This document shows positions 15,767-23,545 of a stretch of DNA of 64,000 nucleotides, piece by piece. Numbering within the stretch: position 1 is the first letter of the stretch; the number at the start of each line of letters is the position of its first letter. Source of the stretch: a virus. The position numbers and the translations under genes are program-made. Location of the stretch: IMG/VR virus record IMGVR_UViG_3300029267_002119, positions 1-64,000 of that record. The stretch is one strand, 5' to 3'. The notes under the pieces were generated by a model. That model saw nothing but the letters and a program-made list of their open reading frames with translations. It was not told the origin of the DNA and ran no database searches.

Positions 15767-16933
15767 CTATACCTGGAAGACGGCTACCCAACCGTCTTCA
15801 CCTGGTCGACCGGCGGCACCATCGCCGCCGGTTGCCTCCGAGCCACCGGCACCGCTCCCAGCCGCCCCGAAACCACCGCCGTCCGCAGTAACATCAGTGC
15901 CAACTACCAAGTTCGTTCCGCTACCAGCGTAGACGACCAACACATGACCTCCGCCGCCGCCAGAGCCACCTCCGCCACCACCTCCGCCGCAGACAGGATC
16001 ACCACCAGCAGACGAGCTGCCCCCAGCACCGCCGTCTCCGCCGTTGGCTGAAATCCGACCTTGGCCAGAGGTCTCGATCTCCAGATCACCTCGACACCAG
16101 ACTTCGAGAAACCCTCCACCAGCTCCTCCTCCTCCTCCTCCGCCACCCGAGGAGAGAGTGCCATCACTTGGCCCTACGTCTCCGTCCTCGCCGTGACCTA
16201 CGTCAGCCCCGGTCTGTCCGCCAGCGTCTCCGCCGTCAGCGTCTGCGGTCGTTCCAGTGTTCTGTCTCGAAGCACCAGAACCACCTCCACCTCCGCCACC
16301 ACCCTGTCCTTGGTGGAACAGTACTCGATTCTCTAGCCAGTTAGTCAGCATCCGAGCTTTGATGGTACTGTCGTATGCGGAGATCGCGGCGGCCTGGTTA
16401 CCTGAACCACCAGATCCAACGCCGGTCCCTCCAGTGGAACCTCCAGTGCCGTCCAGAATCACTGAGGATCGAGACCCTCCGTCGCCACCGTCCCCACTAG
16501 TTCCGACAGAGCCTCCCACCCCTAATCCGCCACCACCCCCGCTGCCGCCGCCAGCAGAGGCCGTAAGACCATCGACGACGTCTGCCGAATCACCGCCCGG
16601 ATCACCGGGATCTGATCCGGCAGTATCACCGCCAGAGCCGGTGCCTCCTGCACCCGCAGCCGAACCACGACCGTCAGCATGGATCGCTCCAGTACCTTTG
16701 ATCAGGATATTCCCGAGCGTCTTGACGACCAGCTTCTGACCGGCAGTAGCTGCTAAGTAGTAGCCCGTCCTAACAATCAGGCTGTTGTAGTCCTTGATGC
16801 CGGACGTCTCTGTGGACGCAGTCGCTCCGGGACCGATGACGACATCCCCGAGAGAACCGCTGCCGAAGTTGAAAGCGGAGGATAGGGCGATACTCTCAAC
16901 AGGCGTCTTCCCTTTGTCAATAAAGCTGGGCAT
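15767..16933 (-). CDS. Polyglycine-rich tail adhesin, 388 aa
   Basis: Paralogue of the protein at 13302-14495: same N-terminal domain, similar transition (AIHADGRGSAAG against AITADGRGTAGA), then a Gly/Ser/Ala-rich body and a C-terminal cap (GEDGWVAVFQV). Divergence is mainly in the glycine region, where repeat slippage is easy. Overlaps nothing; nine bases separate it from the next start. Confidence 0.75.
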   Translation of the reverse strand: MPSFIDKGKTPVESIALSSAFNFGSGSLGDVVIGPGATASTETSGIKDYNSLIVRTGYYLAATAGQKLVVKTLGNILIKGTGAIHADGRGSAAGAGGTGSGGDTAGSDPGDPGGDSADVVDGLTASAGGGSGGGGGLGVGGSVGTSGDGGDGGSRSSVILDGTGGSTGGTGVGSGGSGNQAAAISAYDSTIKARMLTNWLENRVLFHQGQGGGGGGGGSGASRQNTGTTADADGGDAGGQTGADVGHGEDGDVGPSDGTLSSGGGGGGGGAGGGFLEVWCRGDLEIETSGQGRISANGGDGGAGGSSSAGGDPVCGGGGGGGGSGGGGGHVLVVYAGSGTNLVVGTDVTADGGGFGAAGSGAGGSEATGGDGAAGRPGEDGWVAVFQV

Positions 16934-16937
16934 CGTC

Positions 16938-18632
16938 CTACTCCTGCTTCACGAACGGTCGTCCAACGCGAACCCACTCGTCGGCGTCCACGGTGATCTC
17001 CATGACAACATGGAACCGGCCATCTCCCGAAGGTGTCGCGTCTGTGAGGTCTGTGTCGGTCAATGTGATCTCAGTCCTGCTCGTAGGTCCGGTTGTCAAC
17101 GACGACGCCCCGTACTGGTTCGTATCACCGTTGCCCTCCGTGTAGACCTTCAGCTGATACTCACCACGTGTGCCGGTACTCGTGTAGCTGGCCTGAGCGC
17201 CACTCGTACCGCCGTTTAGCGTCCCTGTGAACGAGCCGCTAATGTCGACCATCCAGAGGTGAAGCGAGCCGACCTCGACAACGACCCCGCTACCAGTCGT
17301 TCCGGTAACGGTCTCACCGACCAAGAAGGGTCCGCTCGTGACCGAACCGTGAACGATCTTTGTGGGAGCCTGCACAGGGATCTTGATCTGCTTGACCGTC
17401 GTCTGGGTCAGAGCCATACGCCCTGCCCACGAGATGTTCACACGGTTCGATGAGCCGCTCGCAGCACGCCCGTAGAACCACTGCTCGAAGTCAACGTCGA
17501 GTTGGGCAGGCTCCTTATCCGCGCTGGCAGAGCCGCTGATCTGAGCGAAGTCCGTCTCGCTCAGGTAGCCCTCCGAAATGGAGATTACGTCGAAGCCGGT
17601 CGATGGGCCGACGCCGGTCACGACCGTGGCGTTGATCACCTGGAAGACGTCACTGTCTGCCGTGTCGTCGGGGTCTGAGAACGCCCGCCGCGCGAGCTTG
17701 ATGACCAGTGTGTCGCCAGCTCCGATGTCGTTCGCGCTGATCGAGCGGATCACAACAGAGCGGTACGGATTCGTACTGGCCGCGCAGGTCAGGATGAACT
17801 TCTGGACCGCGATCGTGTCCACGTCGTTGCCCGAGACGTCGGCAATACTGCCCTCGGTCTCGAGAACGACGTCACCGCCCGTGCCCGTGTCGAGGGCGTA
17901 GGTCAGTCGAATGTGCAGGTCCGACATCCCGTCCCAGTGTTCGGGCACCATGCACTCGAACTTCTGCTCGTTGTCGGCCGCTCCGGCACTGTAGTCCAGG
18001 GTGTTGAAGTTGCCCTTGGTCCCAGACGCCGGGGCCGTCTCATCGGTGTCGGCGAAGAGCTGGATGTGCTGGAAGTGGTTCCGCGTGCCGACCTGGCCGG
18101 TGTAGGAGAAGTCGAAGCCGATGACCTGCCAGTTGCCGGTGTGGTCGTCGTCCCCGTGATCGGCATCGCGCTTCAGGCGAATCTGGATCGTATCTCCCGC
18201 CTGGAAGTCGACTGCGTCGATCACGATCGAGGCTGCGCTCGTCCGGTCCGGGTTCTGGTCCTCGCGAACCGTGAGCGTGACCCCTGCGGCCGTGTATGTG
18301 CCCGTGTCGATGGAGTTGTCCGACACGTCGATGATGTCGGCTTCCCACTCGAGCCGGATCTGGTTGTTCGGCGAAGAGACGGACGTCGCCATCGCGTAGG
18401 TAATGCTCAGGGTCAGGTCGCCCGAGTCGTAGTCGTCCGGGACCTTGAAGTCGAACTTGACTCCGTTGTCGGTATCTGGATCGAAGTCGAGCGTGTCGAA
18501 GTTGCCCTTCGTCCCGGCCGTGGGTCCGGTACCCCAGTCCTCGACAAACGGGATCTGCTTCGAGATCGTGCCGGTGACAGACCCGCCGCCTCCCCCACCA
18601 GGAACCTCGCCGTCTTGGATCAGTCTCGGCAT
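16938..18632 (-). CDS. Large beta-sandwich tail fibre protein with shared C-terminal GRPF module
   Basis: 564 aa. Two tandem beta-sandwich repeats of about 170 residues (FDTLDFDPDTDNGVKFDF and FNTLDYSAGAADNEQKFE, each followed by GDLTLSITYAM or DLHIRLTYAL) form the first two thirds. Next comes one HGSVTSGPF/GETVTGTTG unit like those in the gene at 12139. The last 100 residues (QLKVYTEGNG, then TDLTDATPSGDGRFHVVME, ending VGRPFVKQE) are shared with the proteins at 19111 and 29082. The repeated sandwich also occurs in the protein at 29082. Probably a side fibre or decoration protein. Confidence 0.68.
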   Translation of the reverse strand: MPRLIQDGEVPGGGGGGSVTGTISKQIPFVEDWGTGPTAGTKGNFDTLDFDPDTDNGVKFDFKVPDDYDSGDLTLSITYAMATSVSSPNNQIRLEWEADIIDVSDNSIDTGTYTAAGVTLTVREDQNPDRTSAASIVIDAVDFQAGDTIQIRLKRDADHGDDDHTGNWQVIGFDFSYTGQVGTRNHFQHIQLFADTDETAPASGTKGNFNTLDYSAGAADNEQKFECMVPEHWDGMSDLHIRLTYALDTGTGGDVVLETEGSIADVSGNDVDTIAVQKFILTCAASTNPYRSVVIRSISANDIGAGDTLVIKLARRAFSDPDDTADSDVFQVINATVVTGVGPSTGFDVISISEGYLSETDFAQISGSASADKEPAQLDVDFEQWFYGRAASGSSNRVNISWAGRMALTQTTVKQIKIPVQAPTKIVHGSVTSGPFLVGETVTGTTGSGVVVEVGSLHLWMVDISGSFTGTLNGGTSGAQASYTSTGTRGEYQLKVYTEGNGDTNQYGASSLTTGPTSRTEITLTDTDLTDATPSGDGRFHVVMEITVDADEWVRVGRPFVKQE

Positions 18633-18635
18633 GAT

Positions 18636-19109
18636 CTACGCCCCCACGATGAAGAAGACGAAGCTACTGAGCCCAGGCGGCGGCCCTGTTCCGGCTGCCC
18701 ACTGGAGCGACACCGCCTCACCGGCCGTGACCGGGTAGCCAGCCAGCGGCGTGTAGGCTTGCGGGTTCGTACCGACCACCGGAAGAGGGAGACCGAACGG
18801 AGCCGGGGTTGCAGCAACAGTCTTCCAGAGCTGGAAGATGTTCGAGGGATCTGGGGCCGTCACGACCCAGGCACAGCCCACAATGAAGCCGGTGATCGGA
18901 ACCGGGTGGTCAGCTGGGAAGCCGGGATGCGCGCCGCCCCAGGGAATGCGGGTTGGAGTCTGGACAGCCGGGCCGGTAAAGTCCAGCGGAGTCATCGGCG
19001 TCGCGTCGAAACCGAACCCGATCTGGCACGTGGCGACGCCGGGGAGCGTCGTGTGCTCGATTAACGCGTGCTCGGCCTCGGTCTGGTAGATGTCCATGTT
19101 CCGCGACAC
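18636..19109 (-). CDS. Putative fibre-associated protein, 157 aa
   Basis: Start GTG 19109 is one base after the previous stop, with AAGG nine bases upstream; ATG 19097 is an alternative. Beta-rich, Pro/Gly-rich (PTRIPWGGAHPGFPADHP) with a late segment AGEAVSLQWAAGTGPP typical of virion beta-sandwich domains. The family is not recognised. Lies between two fibre genes. Confidence 0.5.
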   Translation of the reverse strand: MSRNMDIYQTEAEHALIEHTTLPGVATCQIGFGFDATPMTPLDFTGPAVQTPTRIPWGGAHPGFPADHPVPITGFIVGCAWVVTAPDPSNIFQLWKTVAATPAPFGLPLPVVGTNPQAYTPLAGYPVTAGEAVSLQWAAGTGPPPGLSSFVFFIVGA

Positions 19110-19110
19110 G

Positions 19111-21315
19111 CTACACCGCCTTCAGGAAGGGCCGCCCCACGTAGAGGGTCTCGCCAGCGTCGATGTAAGCCTCCACCTTCACGATGACTCTCTTCTCTCC
19201 CGTGGGCTGGTCTTCCGACAGGTCGCTGGAGCCATCGATCGTAACTAATGTCCTCGAAGTAGGCGCCGTCTGCTTCGTCCCGTAGGTGCCCGTGTACTGG
19301 TTCGATCCGCTGGCACCGTCCATGCGCACGTCGACCAGGATCTCCGATCCTGAGGTCCCCTTGATCGGGATCTTGATGTCGCTGATCGTCGTCTGTCGAG
19401 TATCAAGCCTAGCCTCGTAGTAGGCATCCACCCGTCCACCAGCGACCGTGGACTCGAACTCATCGTAGACCTGGAAGTCGGTCGCGTCGTACACGGTGTC
19501 CGCGTCCACACCGGAGGTCGAGATGATGTCAAAGACGCCGAAGCCCATCTGGCTCTGCGCCTGAATCGCTTCCGTCAGGGACTCGTTCAGAGCGCCAACG
19601 ATGCTCGTGGCGGTGAAGCCGGATAGCGCCTCCTGGCCGGACTCGTTGAGCGTGATGGAGCTGCCGCGTGCGCCGAGTGTCAGATCCACACCGCTGGGCG
19701 ACGTAAGCGTCAACGCACCGGCCGCAGTGAGCGTGAGGGCGGTATCCCACGTGACAACGCTGCCCTGGGCGATACCGGACTCGTAGTTGATCAAGAGCTG
19801 GTCGCTTTGCTTCCTGATCTGGAAGTTGCTCCCAGCGTCCGACGATCTCCACGCGCCGTTGTAGTAGGCGTCGAAGGAGACGTCCATGTTGTCGTGCTGC
19901 CACGTGAAGACCTGCATCAGCGGATAGACATCGGCCCCGGTGACGAACGTCTGGTGCGGTCCGTCCGCACTGGCGTCGCTGCCGTTGATCTCTAGCTTGC
20001 TGTATGCGGTCGTACCGGGAGCGGCAGGTCCGATCGCGACATCGCCGCCAGCTGCGATAGTCGCCCTCGTCGTCGAGGTGGTCTTCAGGACGATCGCGCC
20101 CGCTTCGCCAGTTGCGATCGTCAGATCCCCGGTACCTCTGTGGGAGATCTCGGAGTTCGTGTTCGGGCCACCGCCGTATCGTCCGATCCTCAGCCCGTAC
20201 GAGGAGTAGGTGTCGTCCCCAATCAGATTCAGCCAGGCTTCCCGACTGCTAGACGAGTTCACGCCAACGGACACAGCGGCGTTCGTGGCAGCGGTAGCCG
20301 ACCCGATCAGCAGATCGCCGCATCGGAGATCGGTCAGCGCTGACAGTGCCCCCGTGGGAGGCGTCGTCCCCCCGCTGGTATCGAACAGGCCCAGCTCAAA
20401 GCGGTCGTTGACCTCGTTCCAGAGGATGAGGGCGTCGTCGCCGGTCACACCGCGCTCGAATGCGACCCCCGCCTCGTTGCCGTCGTTCCCGTCGTTGAGG
20501 ATGATCAGCTCGTCGGAGACGGCGAGGTTCGCGGTCGAGATCGTGGTCGTTGTGCCAGAGACCGTGAGGTTGCCCATGACCTCGGTTGTCTGGCCGCTGC
20601 GGCCCAGCTCGAGCTTGGTCGCATTGGTCCCGCCGATGTAGACCGTGCCCTCGGTACCGCTGGTAACTCCTCCAGCATCGATAGTTATGTTACCCGAGCC
20701 GCCGGAGGTGCTGCCCCCGGCCCCTGAGGTGAGCGTGATCGCGCCGCCGGTGCCCGTAGCCCCGCCCTGGCCCCCAGTCAGACCAGCGGCTCCCCCAGCT
20801 CCGGTCCCGTTGCCAGCTCCGGCCGTCACACCGAGCGCTTGCCCAGCTGTGTCGGTGGTCGAGGCCGCGTTGCCGGTCAGGCCGCCTGCCGCGAGCCTGG
20901 AGCCCGCGTCTGTGACCCAGCCCACGTCGATCTCGGCGTTCTCTCCGTCGAGCGCGATGTTGAAGACCTCGCCGGAGCTGTAGACCCCGGCGAGCGCCTG
21001 GCTCTGGTCGAAGGCGAACCGGGCAGCGCTGGCCAGGCCGACGACCAGGTCCCCGGTACTCAGAGCCCCCGAGGTAGTGCCGATGTGGAGCCCACCTGCG
21101 AACTTGTCGGCGACGTTGGCCTTGCCGATCGTCAGACCGGCGTAGTTCGTCCCCCCTCCGAGGGTGAGCGAGGTGACGTCAGCGTCCTCGTAGAGGGAGA
21201 CGGCTCCCGAGGCGCCGCGCTCTAACGTCGCGACGTTGGTGAGCGTGTCGGTCGGCTCCAGCGGAGCCGAGTAGCCGTCCGACGTGTCCGGTCCGTATGG
21301 TGCGCGAGTTGCCAT
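19111..21315 (-). CDS. Long tail fibre protein, marine-phage type, with GRPF C-terminal module
   Basis: 734 aa. The central segment VSGTTTTISTANLAVSDE, followed by FERGVTGDDALILWNEVNDR, is a module frequent in tail fibres of cyanophages and other marine myoviruses. A Gly/Thr-rich region precedes it (residues about 150-230). The module is shared with the protein at 26291-28384. The C-terminal 110 residues (VRMDGASGSNQYTGTYGT, ending VGRPFLKAV) match the proteins at 16938 and 29082. The ATG overlaps the previous stop by one base. A trimeric fibre is expected. Confidence 0.72.
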   Translation of the reverse strand: MATRAPYGPDTSDGYSAPLEPTDTLTNVATLERGASGAVSLYEDADVTSLTLGGGTNYAGLTIGKANVADKFAGGLHIGTTSGALSTGDLVVGLASAARFAFDQSQALAGVYSSGEVFNIALDGENAEIDVGWVTDAGSRLAAGGLTGNAASTTDTAGQALGVTAGAGNGTGAGGAAGLTGGQGGATGTGGAITLTSGAGGSTSGGSGNITIDAGGVTSGTEGTVYIGGTNATKLELGRSGQTTEVMGNLTVSGTTTTISTANLAVSDELIILNDGNDGNEAGVAFERGVTGDDALILWNEVNDRFELGLFDTSGGTTPPTGALSALTDLRCGDLLIGSATAATNAAVSVGVNSSSSREAWLNLIGDDTYSSYGLRIGRYGGGPNTNSEISHRGTGDLTIATGEAGAIVLKTTSTTRATIAAGGDVAIGPAAPGTTAYSKLEINGSDASADGPHQTFVTGADVYPLMQVFTWQHDNMDVSFDAYYNGAWRSSDAGSNFQIRKQSDQLLINYESGIAQGSVVTWDTALTLTAAGALTLTSPSGVDLTLGARGSSITLNESGQEALSGFTATSIVGALNESLTEAIQAQSQMGFGVFDIISTSGVDADTVYDATDFQVYDEFESTVAGGRVDAYYEARLDTRQTTISDIKIPIKGTSGSEILVDVRMDGASGSNQYTGTYGTKQTAPTSRTLVTIDGSSDLSEDQPTGEKRVIVKVEAYIDAGETLYVGRPFLKAV

Positions 21316-21968
21316 CAGAACACGTATCCCATCAGGTCAACGTCGGCGAGCTGGGAGGTGCCCGTCGCCCCCTCATCGACCCCTAGTCTAATGGATACAA
21401 GGGAACCGACGCGACTACCTCCTCCATCGGCCGCGAAGACGTAGGCCAGGCCGGACGCGGTCAGACCGTAGAGGCGGCGAGGGGTGAAGATGTTGTCTTC
21501 TCCCGTGTTCGTTCCCAATCCCACCTTGGCCGGAACCGAGATACCCGTCGCCGATTTGCAGCGGATCACCAGGTAGCGGATGATCGCCGTCTGGTCTTCC
21601 CCTGCGGTAAAGAGATGGTGAATGCCTTCAGCCGTGAGATCAACGTTGTCCTTGCCGCCGATCTTGCTAGTACCGATGGCCGTGAGCACCGATCCAGGTG
21701 CCAGCATCTTCCCGGTGGGGTCAACGTCGGCGTCCAACTCGGCGCTGACGGGAGGGCCTTGCGCGTAGTCAACTGCGCCGACCGTGTCGACCAAGGTATA
21801 CGCCGGAGGCCCTTGCGCGTAGTCGACCGCACCGACCGTATCCGCCAACACGGAGACGGGAGGCCCTTCGGCCCAGGTCGACTCTAGAGCACCGCCTGCC
21901 CTGGATCCGGCACCACTAGTCCGAGACCCGTCTGCAAATCCGCCTGCCCTGGATCCGGCGTTGCCCAC
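21315..21968 (-). CDS. Tail-associated protein with 18-residue N-terminal repeats
   Basis: 217 aa, GTG start 21968. The first 35 residues have two GSRAGG copies. Residues about 30-85 contain three 18-residue repeats (core VGAVDYAQGPP). The C-terminal 130 residues form a beta domain (KVGLGTNTGEDNIFTPRRL, YGLTASG) that is homologous to the whole of the protein at 25361-25783. The latter probably represents the core fold, to which repeats were added here. Role unknown, likely fibre decoration. Confidence 0.55.
   Translation of the reverse strand: MGNAGSRAGGFADGSRTSGAGSRAGGALESTWAEGPPVSVLADTVGAVDYAQGPPAYTLVDTVGAVDYAQGPPVSAELDADVDPTGKMLAPGSVLTAIGTSKIGGKDNVDLTAEGIHHLFTAGEDQTAIIRYLVIRCKSATGISVPAKVGLGTNTGEDNIFTPRRLYGLTASGLAYVFAADGGGSRVGSLVSIRLGVDEGATGTSQLADVDLMGYVF
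21751..21880. repeat. Tandem 54-bp repeats inside the gene at 21315
   Basis: Three units beginning with GGAGGSCCTT at 21751, 21805 and 21859, exact 54-base period. The first two are close to each other, the third is diverged. Each encodes an 18-residue VDYAQGPP-type unit. Confidence 0.75.
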
Positions 21969-21971
21969 AAC

Positions 21972-23444
21972 CTACTCGATGTAAGACAGAACCTCGAACC
22001 GTCCGCCGATGAAGGCGCCGTCCGTAAAGAAGTCCCAGGTGATCGTATAGGTCGTAGCTCCGTCCGCGCTCACGTTGGTGACCGTATTACCGCTCCTCGT
22101 CGCTGACCCTCCGGTTGCAGACCCGGTCAGGGTGCATTGAGACGTGGGGGTCTCCTCTTCAAGGGAGTAATAGAACTTGACCGTCTTGGTCCCGCCGCCC
22201 CAGGCTTTGAACGAGATGGTCAGCCCGCCAGTGCCTTGAGCGAGACCTGTAATCAGGACGTTCGGTTCGCTGCTGGTCCAGGCACGCTCGCCAGCCGTCT
22301 GGTTCGCGTCCGGCATGGAAAGCTCGCCAGAACCGAGCGATGTCCCGTCGCTCATCAGCGTTGATTCGCCTTCCCACACATAGTGCAGGACGGCAGCCGA
22401 ACCGTAGTTGAGCGAGAAATAGAAGTAGACGTCTGGGCTCGTGGGATCTGTGTCGTTGTCCTTGACTACCCACCACCTGGGGTAGTCGGTTGCTTGCATA
22501 CTACCCTGGCGATACGCGCTTGGGACCACAGGGTTGGTGATGTTCGTCTCGGTGAACGTCGAGCCGCTTGGCGCCAGTTTGAAGGCATAGAGCCCGCCGG
22601 TAGACACGCTGGTGCTAGCTCCGCGCACAATACAAAAGATGTTCGTCCCGTCTGACCAAGCCGCGTAGTGGTCTCTGTTCGGATTGGAGCCGTTTCCTCT
22701 CAACAGACCAGTGCCTACGACAGTGGACCCGATGTTCTGAACCGCAACGAACGCTCCCGATTGAAACCGCCAGAGGGTGATGTAGTCCTCTGCGTTGTTG
22801 ATGGTCCTGGCCCCTATCACGTAGAGGTCGTTGTTGAGAATTACGAATGTGCTGGCGGTGCCTCCGCACGTAGAGCCAGATGTGCCTGGAAGCGTGTGGA
22901 CAACTGCGACGCTATTCGCAGGATCCCAGGACATGACCTTGGGTGGATTTTGAGAGCCAACCATCCAGAAGAGGTCCCGCCAGACGAAACACCCGCCGAT
23001 GTAACCCATTCGGAAGAGATCCCCGCCGATCTCGTCAATGCCGGTGTTGTTGTTGCTCCACGAGCCTCCGAGAGGAAGGCGCACGTCCCAGATGTTTCCG
23101 GCCGACCGGCGGTGCAGTCCGATCAAGGTAGGAGTGCCACTCACGTTGATGATGTAGAGACCTGTTCGCCTCTCGTCGTCACCTGTGTCGTAGGAAGGAA
23201 CTGCGTAGTCGGAGTCCCAGTTGCCGGTCCCGGAGTTGTACTTGTAGATCGTGTTCCACTGCCAGCAGTACAGATCACCGCCAAACTCCACAACGCTGTT
23301 GCAGGGGAAGACGACTGCCCCGAGATCTTCCAGCGTCCCGAAGTTGTTCCCTACCTGCGAGAGCGTCTTACCGTTCAATGCCCGGTAAACCTGCGGACTG
23401 GTACCTCCATACCTGCGAGAGCAAAGATAAGGTGGGGCAGCCAT
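21972..23444 (-). CDS. Beta-propeller-like tail protein, 490 aa (paralogue of the gene at 23546)
   Basis: Repeated blocks with aromatic and Gly-rich turns (GGDLYCWQWNTIYKYNSGTG, NDLYVIGARTINN, GGCFVWRDLFWMVGS) suggest a six- or seven-bladed propeller, as in sialidase- or Kelch-like fibre tips. The C-terminal about 75 residues (TLTGSATGGSATRSGN, then SADGATTYTITWDFFTD) are a separate domain, nearly the same in the paralogue at 23546-25006. The N terminus MAAPPYLCSRR also parallels MALPPVLFARL there. Likely receptor-binding fibre. Confidence 0.65.
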   Translation of the reverse strand: MAAPPYLCSRRYGGTSPQVYRALNGKTLSQVGNNFGTLEDLGAVVFPCNSVVEFGGDLYCWQWNTIYKYNSGTGNWDSDYAVPSYDTGDDERRTGLYIINVSGTPTLIGLHRRSAGNIWDVRLPLGGSWSNNNTGIDEIGGDLFRMGYIGGCFVWRDLFWMVGSQNPPKVMSWDPANSVAVVHTLPGTSGSTCGGTASTFVILNNDLYVIGARTINNAEDYITLWRFQSGAFVAVQNIGSTVVGTGLLRGNGSNPNRDHYAAWSDGTNIFCIVRGASTSVSTGGLYAFKLAPSGSTFTETNITNPVVPSAYRQGSMQATDYPRWWVVKDNDTDPTSPDVYFYFSLNYGSAAVLHYVWEGESTLMSDGTSLGSGELSMPDANQTAGERAWTSSEPNVLITGLAQGTGGLTISFKAWGGGTKTVKFYYSLEEETPTSQCTLTGSATGGSATRSGNTVTNVSADGATTYTITWDFFTDGAFIGGRFEVLSYIE

Positions 23445-23447
23445 CGT

Positions 23448-23534
23448 CTACTCCTCGATCCTAGCCCTGTCCGGTGTTCCCTGATCCGTGGCGTGCATTT
23501 TGACTCCACCAGTAAGAGTGATCTTCCGCCCCAT
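23448..23534 (-). CDS. Very small protein, 28 aa, related to the products at 25006 and 25191
   Basis: ATG 23534 to TAG 23448, between two propeller genes. It begins MGRKITLTGGVKMHATDQ, which aligns with MAWKLTLEGGAEMTASDQ of the 55-aa product at 25191. It is thus a short or truncated member of that family in the equivalent position behind a propeller gene. The Shine-Dalgarno is weak. It could be a remnant of the longer form. Confidence 0.5.
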   Translation of the reverse strand: MGRKITLTGGVKMHATDQGTPDRARIEE

Positions 23535-23545
23535 TACGGTCGCTT

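Noticed and set aside
17913-19064. Plus-strand ORF of 383 codons crossing two minus-strand genes
   Set aside because: It spans the junction of two well-formed genes with ribosome sites and has no domain.
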